A stretch of DNA of 64,000 nucleotides, from contig NZ_JAAHBQ010000038.1 of the NCBI RefSeq assembly GCF_020144665.1, positions 44,217 through 108,216 on the forward strand, in the 5' to 3' direction. The DNA comes from Oscillatoria salina IIICB1. GTDB lineage: Bacteria; Cyanobacteriota; Cyanobacteriia; Cyanobacteriales; SIO1D9. Below the pieces are notes generated by a model. It was not told the DNA's origin and did no database searches. It saw only the letters and a list, made by a program, of their open reading frames with translations. Positions within the stretch are counted from its first letter, which is position 1; each line of letters begins with the position of its first letter. Of this stretch, positions 7,717 to 16,700 are shown in pieces. The position numbers and the translations under genes are program-made.

Positions 7717-9318
7717 TTACCTTTTTGCCACTTCTTTTAACAATTGATATGTCTTCATTGGTTTGAAACCTTCATAGTATTGTTTGACTTCAGGAGAGGA
7801 TTTAAAATTTAACCAATGTACGAATTCCAGCATTGCCCACCATCGGGTTTGGAAAGACCGTTTAGATAAAGAAAACTTGAGACCTTCAGGTAATAGATTA
7901 ACTTGCTCCAAAAGGTTTTCTAGATTTTTTTGGGCGGCTTCTGGAGATAAAGTTCCTTTTTCTACTTGTTCTATTTCCTTAACCGCCTGTTTCAGGAAAT
8001 AATTTACCTCTTTTATGTTGCCAAATTGATCGATTTTCAAGAAAGCTTCTCGATCTCCTTCTTTAAACTTTAGACGAGCAATCGCTAACTCAAAGAAACT
8101 GACGAATTCGGGAATTTGCCAAACTCCGTGCCAAGTTTTCCAAAGTTCAAAATCCTTAAAAGATATCAAAGCTCCGTAAACTAATTCATCGTTAAGATCG
8201 AGCAGGCGAGAATAAATTTCATTTAATTCTTCAAAGCGACTTTCAGAGAAATCGTTGTCTTTTACAGCTTCCAATATCAATTGGGCTACGTGTTTAACGC
8301 AATCGCAAGTTGAAGCGAGTCCTCTAGAGAATAAAGGATCGACAAAGCCGTAGGAATGATGAAGTAGACAATACCTGTCTCCAACGCATTTTTTAGAGGA
8401 ATACTGTAGCCTATCTGTTGAAATCCATTCTCTCACCGATTTAGCATTTTTGAATTGCTCGTAAATACTTGGATATTGAGATATGAATTCAAAAAATTCT
8501 TGCTCTGGTGGAATATCTGTTTTGGGAAACCGTCGAGAATCTAACTGCAAACCGACACTACAAAGAGGATTTGTCGAGTTTTTATGGTTGTTAAACGGTA
8601 TTACCCACATCCACCCTCCATCAAATAGATGATGGAGTGTTCCTTCATGAAAATTACCGGGCATCCCATGTACTTTTTGAGAATGAACGCAGGCTTCAAA
8701 CTGTGACACGTCTAGCATATGCGTAAACAAAGTACGTGTATGAGTTTTCAGATGCGTTGGTTTTTCTCGCAAGTCAAATTTTTTAGCCAGTACGGAAGAG
8801 TATCCGCTTGCATCTACAACATACAGACCTGAAAATTTTTCTCCTTTTTCACTAGCGATGAAAACATCCTTGCCATTTGAATCAAACTCAATATCTGAGA
8901 TTTGGCAATTTTGTTTGACGACAGCGCCATAATGGATAGCAAGATGTAGCAGATAGCTATCCAAGTCTTGACGGAAAAAATGAAGTTCTGCGCCATCTAA
9001 GTTAGCTTGTGTTATCTGATCTTTTTGCTGTTCCTGCCCTAAATGATGGTAGGCAAAGGAAACATTCTTTTTAACACCACAACTGCGTTCGAGTTTTTGC
9101 CCAATAACACCAGGATGTAATTCAGGTATATCAAATAGATCTGAAATTCCAGCTATAGCCTGAGTGGTGTAAGGAATGGTCGATTCACCGATAGTAAATT
9201 TCGGGTGAGAGCCTTTATCAATAATCAGAACTTTGACTTTATTTTTGGCTAAAATAGTACCCAATATCGTACCAGCCATGCCAGAGCCTAAGATGATAAC
9301 TTGGTATTTTTCCTGCAT
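7717..9318 (-). CDS. Flavin-dependent halogenase
   Basis: A 533-residue FAD enzyme. The Rossmann motif GSGMAG is at residues 11-16, the GEST segment at 44-47, and the halogenase hallmark W-x-W-x-I-P is present as WMWVIP at residues 236-241. K83 or K84, in CGVKKNVSF, aligns by position with the catalytic lysine of tryptophan halogenases, and GFVDPLFSRGL at 324-334 is the usual FAD/chloride-site segment. Such enzymes use FADH2, oxygen and chloride or bromide to halogenate electron-rich substrates, free or carrier-bound. No flavin reductase gene is next to it, so FADH2 would come from elsewhere. A GAGGT sequence nine bases before the ATG supports this start. It lies between the terminal NRPS and the acylase. 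Whether the substrate is aromatic or a beta-ketoacyl carbon is unknown; a non-halogenating monooxygenase role is less likely given the intact WxWxIP motif. Confidence 0.85.
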   Translation of the reverse strand: MQEKYQVIILGSGMAGTILGTILAKNKVKVLIIDKGSHPKFTIGESTIPYTTQAIAGISDLFDIPELHPGVIGQKLERSCGVKKNVSFAYHHLGQEQQKDQITQANLDGAELHFFRQDLDSYLLHLAIHYGAVVKQNCQISDIEFDSNGKDVFIASEKGEKFSGLYVVDASGYSSVLAKKFDLREKPTHLKTHTRTLFTHMLDVSQFEACVHSQKVHGMPGNFHEGTLHHLFDGGWMWVIPFNNHKNSTNPLCSVGLQLDSRRFPKTDIPPEQEFFEFISQYPSIYEQFKNAKSVREWISTDRLQYSSKKCVGDRYCLLHHSYGFVDPLFSRGLASTCDCVKHVAQLILEAVKDNDFSESRFEELNEIYSRLLDLNDELVYGALISFKDFELWKTWHGVWQIPEFVSFFELAIARLKFKEGDREAFLKIDQFGNIKEVNYFLKQAVKEIEQVEKGTLSPEAAQKNLENLLEQVNLLPEGLKFSLSKRSFQTRWWAMLEFVHWLNFKSSPEVKQYYEGFKPMKTYQLLKEVAKR

Positions 9319-9528
9319 ATTTGTCTACCTCAAACAATATTTTTCAACTAACAATTGTTGAGCATGAAGTTCCATTTGATTCTGTGTATCCTTTTCTTGC
9401 CATAGTTAGCTCCACTTCATGCCATTTTTCATTTTTCTGGATAACACAGTTCTCTTTTTTTCTACCTCTTGCTAAAGCTAAAAAGATTTTGTAGTGCCTT
9501 CCGGAGCGGAGCCTACACTTTTTCATAT

Positions 9529-12500
9529 TCAAGATTTTTGTTGATTAGTAAATACCTCATCAAGACAGATTTTTAACTGTTGTCCTAGTTCTTGAATATG
9601 CGGTTCGGCGAACATTGAAAAATGATTGCCTGGAACTTCAATAACCTTGATTGGTTGTTCGGAATATTTACTCCAACCTAAAAATGGATCGTCGCTATAC
9701 AACTCTGCACTTTGGAAATCGTGAGGAATTTCTTCTCGAGCGCGGAACAGAGTAATTTCATTGGTATAAACCTGCAAAACATAATCTCGCATGGCTTGAA
9801 CATGAGCTTTGAAAAGCTGGTAATAACGAAAATGTTGCTGAATTTCTGTGTTGCTGACGATGTTCGCTTTCTTCATCAAAAGATTGAATTGTTCCTCTGG
9901 TGTTAGATGGGAAATTTCGTTATAGGAAACTGACAAATCGATGCCGAACAAATATTTAAGTGCTTCAGCAGAACGAATTATAAATTTAGCATCATCATCT
10001 TTTGTCGGCTGAGGTTTAGTTTCTGGAATTATAGCATCAAATACTGCAAGCAAAGCTATTTTTTCTCCCTGCCGTTGCAGTTGTTGTGCCATCTCAAAAG
10101 CAATCAAACCACCGTAACACCAACCTGCCAAAAGATACGGACCTTTGGGTTGTACCGCCCGAATTTCTTCAATGTAATGAGTTGCTGTTTCCTCTACAGA
10201 AATAATCTCAGGTTCCTGTTGGATAGGACTCTGTTCTAAGGCATAAAATGGTTGTTCTGCATCGAGTTTACTGGCTAAGTTTGGGTAGGTGATGATATTT
10301 CCTCCGGCTGGATGTACGCAGAATAAAGGAATCCTTGAACCGGAAGACCGAATTGGCACTAAAGGAGAATCCGAATTTGAACCAATTTGTTGCTGGAGAA
10401 CCTTAGCTAGGTTTTCAATTGTTGCGCCTTGAAAAAGAATAGAAAGAGGAAGTTTCTGCCCAAACCGCTCGTTAATTTGAGCTATTAAACGTGCAGCTAA
10501 AAGAGAGTGACCTCCCAATTCAAAGAAATCGTCCGTGACTCCAATTGAGCTGATATTCAGAAGATTTTCCCAAATCTGTACCAGAGCAAATTCCCAAGTA
10601 TCCCGAGGAGGAACGAAGGATTCAGTAGAGTTAGCTCGGATAAGATCTTTAGTTGGAAGCGATCGCTTGTCTACTTTTCCACTTGGTGTGAGGGGGAAGG
10701 CATCCAAGACGGCGAAGGCAGAAGGCACCATATAGTCCGGCAGATTCTTGCGTAGGTAGCTGCGCAGTTTTGGCACTATATTGTCTGCATCTGTAACCAC
10801 ATAAGCGATGAGACGCCGCTCTCCGCGATCGTCTTCACGAGCAATGACAGCAGTCTCTTTAACATCAGGATGTTTAGCGATCGCTGCTTCAATTTCACCC
10901 AGTTCGATCCGGAAGCCGCGAATTTTTACGCGATCGTCGCCGCGACCTAAATATTCCAAATTACCGTCGTTCCGATAACGCACTAAGTCGCCAGTTTTGT
11001 AAAGCTTAGTTCCTGGTAAAAAGGGGTTATCGAGAAAATGTTTCTGGTTTAATTCTGGTCTATGCAAATAACTCCTCGCTAAGGGAACACCGCCAATGTA
11101 TAATTCCCCAAATACTCCGATCGGAGTTGGTTGTTGATGACGATCCAAGACATAAACTTGCGTATTATCTATCGGACGACCGATGAAAACGCTGTTAGCT
11201 TTTTCCGGTAAGCAACTGGTGTCGTAGCAAATCACATTGGCAGAGACTTCAGATAAACCGTAAAAGTTGAGCAGTTTTGCTGACGGCATTAATTGACGGA
11301 AAGTTTGTGTTAAGTCGAGAGCAAGCGGTTCTCCACTGGTAATCCAAATTTTCAGCTTCGATAACTTCTTGGTTAGATCGCGGTAAGTATCTAACATTAC
11401 CCCCAACAATGAGGGGACAAGCATGATTCGCGTAACCTGGTGGCGAGCAAGGGTTTCGATGAAAAGTCGGGTGTCTTTAACAATGGCATCGGGAATAATT
11501 ACGGCTTGAAGTCCCTGAAGTAAGGGACCAAAAATCTCCCAGATTGAGTCTCCAAAACTAATAGCGGTTTTATGACAACAAATTTCCACTCCTTGGGGAG
11601 GGTAAGTTTTCCACATCCAGTTTAAGCCATTGACCGTACCTCGATGGGTGCCGAGAACGCCTTTGGGAGTTCCAGTTGAGCCAGAGGTATAGAGTACATA
11701 AGCAAGATTATCGGCACTGGATTTACTGACAGGGTTTTCCTGGCATTCTCGAGCGATTGAATCTTGGCAAGTATCCAGGCAAACAGTTTTAGCTGTGCTT
11801 TCCCCTTCGAGAGATTCTGAGAGTTTTTCTAATATTTCCTGTTTAGTTAATAGCACCGATGCTTGGGAATCAGAAAGCATGAAAGCAAGGCGACTGCTTG
11901 GATAGTTGGGGTCGAGGGGAATGTATGCACCGCCAGCTTTGAAAATCGCCAGCACCCCGACGACCATTTCCACCGAGCGTTCTAGGCAAATAGCGACTAG
12001 GGTTTCGGTTGTGACTCCTAACTTTTGCAAGTAATGGGCGAGCTGATTTGCTTTCTGGTTGAGCTGGCGATAGGTAATCTGTTCCGCTCCATCAATTAAA
12101 GCTAAGGCATCAGGGGATTTTTCGACTTGCTGCTCGAATAATTGATGGAGAGAGGCATTCTCTGGATAATCTTGGTGAGTATCATTCCACTCCACTAATA
12201 GTTGCTCTCGCTCTTTAGCTGTCAATATTGGTAATTCAGAGATGTGCTGATTGGGGTCGGCAACAATGCTCGACAAGAGAGTTTGGAAATTACCACTCCA
12301 GCGAGCAATCGTTGCTGAATCAAACAGATCGGTGTTGTACTCCCAAAAGCCCGTTAATCCTTGCTCGGATTCAGCGATCGACACGGAAAGATCGAGCATG
12401 GCTGTGCCGCTATCGATCTCCAAAGTCCGTAAGGTTAAACCAGCAACCTCTCGAACTGGTATGGGGGCATTTTGTAGCACAAACATCACCTGAAATAGAG

Positions 12501-13641
12501 GATTAAAGCGATCGTCTCGTTTAGGTTGTAATTCCTCTACCAATTTCTCGAAAGGTAAATCCTGATTTGCATAAGAGTCAAGAGTTACCTCTCGTACCCG
12601 ACTTAGAAGAGTGCGAAAACTCGGATTGCCACTGAGATCGGTACGCATCACCAAAGTATTGACAAAAAAGCCCAGTATCCCTTCGAGTTCGGGTCGATTG
12701 CGGTTAGCAATGGGAGAACCGATCGGGATGTCTTCTTGCTCTGTATAGCGATAAAGCAATGTATTAAAGGCTGCTAGCAAAATCATGTATAAAGATACTT
12801 CTTCTTGCTGGCTTAATTTATTAAGTGCCTCTGTCAAAGTTTTGGGGAACCTAAAGTATTGCTTTGCACCATTAAAAGTGGCAACAGCAGGTCGCGGACG
12901 ATCCGCAGGCAACCGCAATACGGGTAGTTCGCCCCCTAATTGTTGCTTCCAGTAATTTAGTTGGGTTTCGATCTGTTCCCCTGGCAAATTTTCCTGTTGC
13001 CAAACAGCAAAGTCTGGGTAATGAATGGGAAGTTCGGGTAGGGGTGAAGGTTGACCTGTGGAGAAAGCAGCATATAGCGTTGCTAATTCCTTTAGGAATA
13101 CACCTATAGACCATCCATCCGAAACAATGTGGTGCATAGTCAACAGGAAAATATGCTCTTTTTCACTGATGCGCAGTAAAGTTGCTCGTACCAGGGGTCC
13201 TTGAGTTAAGTCGAAAGGTTTTTTAGCTTCGGAAGTTGCTAGTAAGTGAACTTCTCTTTCCCAGTCTTGACCCGATAAATGTTCGAGGTTGACTTTCGCT
13301 AACTCCCAAGATAATTCAGGCGCGATCGCTTGCATTGGCTGCCCATCTACGATCGCAAAAGTCGTGCGCCAACCTTCGTGACGTCTCAGAATTTCGTTAA
13401 GACTTTGCTGGAGAGCTGTCACATTGAGCGTCCCCTTTAAATGAAGGGCACAGGGAATATTATAGAAGGGACTCCCGTTGTAAAGCTGGTCGATGAACCA
13501 CAGCCTCTGTTGGGAAGAAGACAAGGGAACAAAGTCGGAGTCTGGACGTTTGGGAATTGTCTGAGCTTTAAATTTACCTCCCTTCCATTTTTCCAGAAGG
13601 GCTTTTTTGGCTGGGGATAAATTAGAGGATTTTTTGTTCAT
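9529..13641 (-). CDS. NRPS termination module C-A-PCP-TE with beta-amino-acid-like A code and Cys thioesterase
   Basis: A 1370-residue protein. Condensation domain about 40-480 with HHIVSDG at 170-176. Adenylation domain about 490-1000: TSGSTGTPKG near 651, FGDSIWE with G697, D698 and W701, and LTPSGKVDKRSLP with the A10 lysine. Hand alignment to GrsA gives the ten code positions G-D-W-M-I-S-F-A-N-K, which is close to the beta-alanine code V-D-W-V-I-S-L-A-D-K and lacks the Asp that holds an alpha amino group. Carrier domain with Ser1046 in LGGHSL. Thioesterase about 1105-1365: the nucleophile motif is GWCYGG, so Cys1175 replaces the usual Ser; Asp in VFDAIIP and His in GNHFSMF complete the triad. 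It takes the chain from the upstream PKS, adds the last amino acid and releases the product. It starts 86 bases after the PKS. The code assignment is by eye and should be treated as a prediction. Confidence 0.92.
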   Translation of the reverse strand: MNKKSSNLSPAKKALLEKWKGGKFKAQTIPKRPDSDFVPLSSSQQRLWFIDQLYNGSPFYNIPCALHLKGTLNVTALQQSLNEILRRHEGWRTTFAIVDGQPMQAIAPELSWELAKVNLEHLSGQDWEREVHLLATSEAKKPFDLTQGPLVRATLLRISEKEHIFLLTMHHIVSDGWSIGVFLKELATLYAAFSTGQPSPLPELPIHYPDFAVWQQENLPGEQIETQLNYWKQQLGGELPVLRLPADRPRPAVATFNGAKQYFRFPKTLTEALNKLSQQEEVSLYMILLAAFNTLLYRYTEQEDIPIGSPIANRNRPELEGILGFFVNTLVMRTDLSGNPSFRTLLSRVREVTLDSYANQDLPFEKLVEELQPKRDDRFNPLFQVMFVLQNAPIPVREVAGLTLRTLEIDSGTAMLDLSVSIAESEQGLTGFWEYNTDLFDSATIARWSGNFQTLLSSIVADPNQHISELPILTAKEREQLLVEWNDTHQDYPENASLHQLFEQQVEKSPDALALIDGAEQITYRQLNQKANQLAHYLQKLGVTTETLVAICLERSVEMVVGVLAIFKAGGAYIPLDPNYPSSRLAFMLSDSQASVLLTKQEILEKLSESLEGESTAKTVCLDTCQDSIARECQENPVSKSSADNLAYVLYTSGSTGTPKGVLGTHRGTVNGLNWMWKTYPPQGVEICCHKTAISFGDSIWEIFGPLLQGLQAVIIPDAIVKDTRLFIETLARHQVTRIMLVPSLLGVMLDTYRDLTKKLSKLKIWITSGEPLALDLTQTFRQLMPSAKLLNFYGLSEVSANVICYDTSCLPEKANSVFIGRPIDNTQVYVLDRHQQPTPIGVFGELYIGGVPLARSYLHRPELNQKHFLDNPFLPGTKLYKTGDLVRYRNDGNLEYLGRGDDRVKIRGFRIELGEIEAAIAKHPDVKETAVIAREDDRGERRLIAYVVTDADNIVPKLRSYLRKNLPDYMVPSAFAVLDAFPLTPSGKVDKRSLPTKDLIRANSTESFVPPRDTWEFALVQIWENLLNISSIGVTDDFFELGGHSLLAARLIAQINERFGQKLPLSILFQGATIENLAKVLQQQIGSNSDSPLVPIRSSGSRIPLFCVHPAGGNIITYPNLASKLDAEQPFYALEQSPIQQEPEIISVEETATHYIEEIRAVQPKGPYLLAGWCYGGLIAFEMAQQLQRQGEKIALLAVFDAIIPETKPQPTKDDDAKFIIRSAEALKYLFGIDLSVSYNEISHLTPEEQFNLLMKKANIVSNTEIQQHFRYYQLFKAHVQAMRDYVLQVYTNEITLFRAREEIPHDFQSAELYSDDPFLGWSKYSEQPIKVIEVPGNHFSMFAEPHIQELGQQLKICLDEVFTNQQKS

Positions 13642-13727
13642 GTTTCTTTGATAATTGCTAGTTGTAGATTGCTCTACTTATCCGTAAACCTGTTTGAGTT
13701 CGTTTACTTAAATCACTTGACTATTAA

Positions 13728-16700
13728 CTAATTAGCTAAAAAAAGTTCGACTTCCTCCTCAGATAATTCTTCTATTTTTTCCAGGAGAAGTTCGTCAACT
13801 ATTTCTGCCTGATTTGCTACCGTTGATGCCTGAAGTAAAAGCTCGCGCATTGGTAAATCCACTGGGAAGGTTGCTCGCAACCGGGAAACCATTTGGATGG
13901 CGATGACGGAGTCTCCCCCTAACTCAAAAAAGTTGTCATAAATACCAACTTGCTCAATGCCGAGGACTTCTTGCCAAATTTGGGCAATTTGTTTTTCTAG
14001 CTCGTTAGTCGGAGCCACATAAGAATTATTGAGATTCGGTCTGGAGTAGCTTGAAGGCGAATCTGTTTGACTGGAAGATTTTGACTTTAGTTTCGGGTCG
14101 AGTTTAAAAGCAAGATCCCTTCTTGGTTTTAGCGCCACTGTGGAAACAATAACCTGAGTCATCTCACCCAGAGATAAAATCCGTTTAAATACCTCTATGC
14201 TTTCTGTTGGGGCGATCGCGGTTAATTCCGCTCCTGCGGCTTCTTGTTCTTTGGTTATATTTAATTGCAATCTGTCCCAATTTACGGTCAGCCAAGGCGA
14301 GGAATGAGTTTGATTGTGTCTGTAAGCCAAAGCATCCATGAACAGGCTGACTGCCGAATAAACAGCTAAGCCAAATCCCCCTAAAACGGAAGATAATGAA
14401 GATAGGATGAGATAAAAATCTAACTGCCGCTCTTGCAATACTTTTTCTAAAACAACAATCCCCCGACATTTAGAGTCAAGTATTTGTTCTAACTCAGTTT
14501 TGCCGATTTCTTGAATCGAGGAAAACAAATTTTCGCTTTTATTCCCAGGTGAATAGATAACCCCGTGAATTTGACCAATGTTCTCAGGGGCAAGGCTCTG
14601 GTGCATTTGTTCGTAATCATTAATATCCGCCGAAACGACCAAAACTTCTGCCCCCAGTTTCTCCAATCCTTGCAAGGTGCAGATCTTACGACTAACCTCA
14701 TCTTGGCGATCGCTTTTTTCTAGCCATTGGGCGTATTCTTCTTGGTCAGGGAAAGCAGAATCCTCGATGAATATTAGTTTGGCTTGCACGGTTTGGGCAA
14801 GATATTCTGCCAAGACAACTCCCATACCTTCTAGTCCGCCAGCGATCAGGTAAACTCCCTGTTTTCTTAGGGGTGTTTTTTCAGCGACTGCGGACTCTAG
14901 ACGCACTGGCTCAAATGTTTGTACCCAGCGAGAGCGATCGCGGTAAGCTACAACTTCATTAGTTGACAATGTGGTTAATTCGCCCAAAAGTTGGTCTAGG
15001 AGTTTTTCTTCTTGCCAAGTCCCCGACTGGGGAAGAACTACATCAATATTCCGGCAGGCGATCTGGGGATATTCTTGGGGAATTACCTTAGACAGTCCTA
15101 ACACCGTTGCTCGATCTGGATCGAGCGTCTCTTTGCCGTTGACTGCCTGGATTTGATTCGATACCACCCAGAGTTGAAGGCGCTCTGTAATCTTCTGCTT
15201 GCCCAGGCTCTGCACTAAAAACAGCAAACTATAGAATTCTCGATACTTATCCATTTGGCGATCGCCTGGAGCGATCGCACTCCATAAATAAGCAATCTTT
15301 TGAGGAGTTTTACCTAAAGCAATCAGTTCTTTGAGTAAGGCATCATAGTCATCGCGGTTTTGGGGATTTATGCCATAGACATCCTCACTGAATTTGGTAA
15401 ATTGTTCTGCTACCTTCACGCTAATGACATCTTGACCCCTATTTTCTAGTCTGTTCGCTAACTGGGAACCCACCCCAAGCCCATCGACGAACACGAGCCA
15501 TTGCTCGTCCCCAGACTCTTCCTGAGACGAAAAGGTTGCATTAGGTATCAAAGAGCGTTTCCATGAAGGGATGTAGAACCAATCTGCAATATCCTGTTTT
15601 TTATCTAATCTTACTGGTTGACTACTTGAAGACAATGATGGCAACTTCGCCTCAACCCAATAACGCTGGCGCTCAAAGGGATAGGTGGGCAAGGGAATGC
15701 GATGACGTTGCTCGTTTTGAAAAAATGCCGACCAATCTAGCTTTACTCCCAACAGCCACAGTTGCCCTAATGTTTTCAATAAAAACGCTTCATCCGAGCC
15801 TGATTCTTGGGGATGGCGCAGGGAAGTTAACACTACCTGTTCGGGTTTCTTCTCAGGATGAGTTCTGGCTAATTTACTCAACGTCCGACCCGGTCCTACT
15901 TCCAGCAGAATTTGAGACGCTTGTTGGCACAACTGTTGCAAGTTGTCCGCAAAGCGCACTGTCCCGCGCAGATGAGAAACCCAATAGCTCGCCGATGTTG
16001 CCTCTTCTGCTTTAATCCAGGTGCCCGTGAGATTGGACAAGTAGGGGATTTGTGGCGGCTTGAGCCTGAGTTGTTTGACTTGCTGTGCAAACAACTCCAT
16101 CATCGGCGCCATCATCTGGGAATGAAAGGCATGGGAGGTATGTAAGCGGCGGCAAGCCACTCCCTCACCAGCCAATTGTTTCTCGAGTAACTCAATCGCA
16201 TCCGTCGGACCAGAAACTACGCACGAGGATGGACCGTTAATCGCTGCCAGAGACAGTTCCTTGCCCAGTCTGGGTTGTAATTCCCCTTCCCCAAGGGACA
16301 CTGCCACCATGCTTCCCTGGGGCAATTGCTGCATCAATTGACCTCGTGCTGCCACCAGCGCCAAGGCATCTGCCAACGAGAACACCCCAGCGAGCGTCGC
16401 CGCCACATATTCTCCGATACTGTGACCGACCATCGCCGCCGGACGCACCCCCCATGCCATCCACAACTGAGCCAGAGCATACTCAATCACAAACAGTGCT
16501 GGTTGAGTAATCGCCGTCTGTTGTAGTTGCTCGCTCGCCTTCGCGATGTCTTCTGAGCCTGGGAAAAGCAGCTCGCGCAGTTCCACTCCCAGGAGAGGTT
16601 TGAGCATCAAGGAACACAAATCCACCTGTTCGCGAAATATCTGCTCCACCTCATAGAGTTCTGCTGCCATCTGAACGTACTGCGCCCCCTGTCCGGAAAA

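Noticed and set aside
9344..9532. 62-residue minus-strand frame between the NRPS and the halogenase
   Set aside because: It begins with TTG overlapping the NRPS stop, has no ribosome binding site, contains a common repeat-like CTTCCGGAGCGGAG sequence, and its translation looks random.
15563..16464. Plus- and minus-strand open frames inside the PKS AT region, present twice (also 23502-24474)
   Set aside because: They are shadows of the AT-coding strand, and appear twice only because the AT segment is duplicated.
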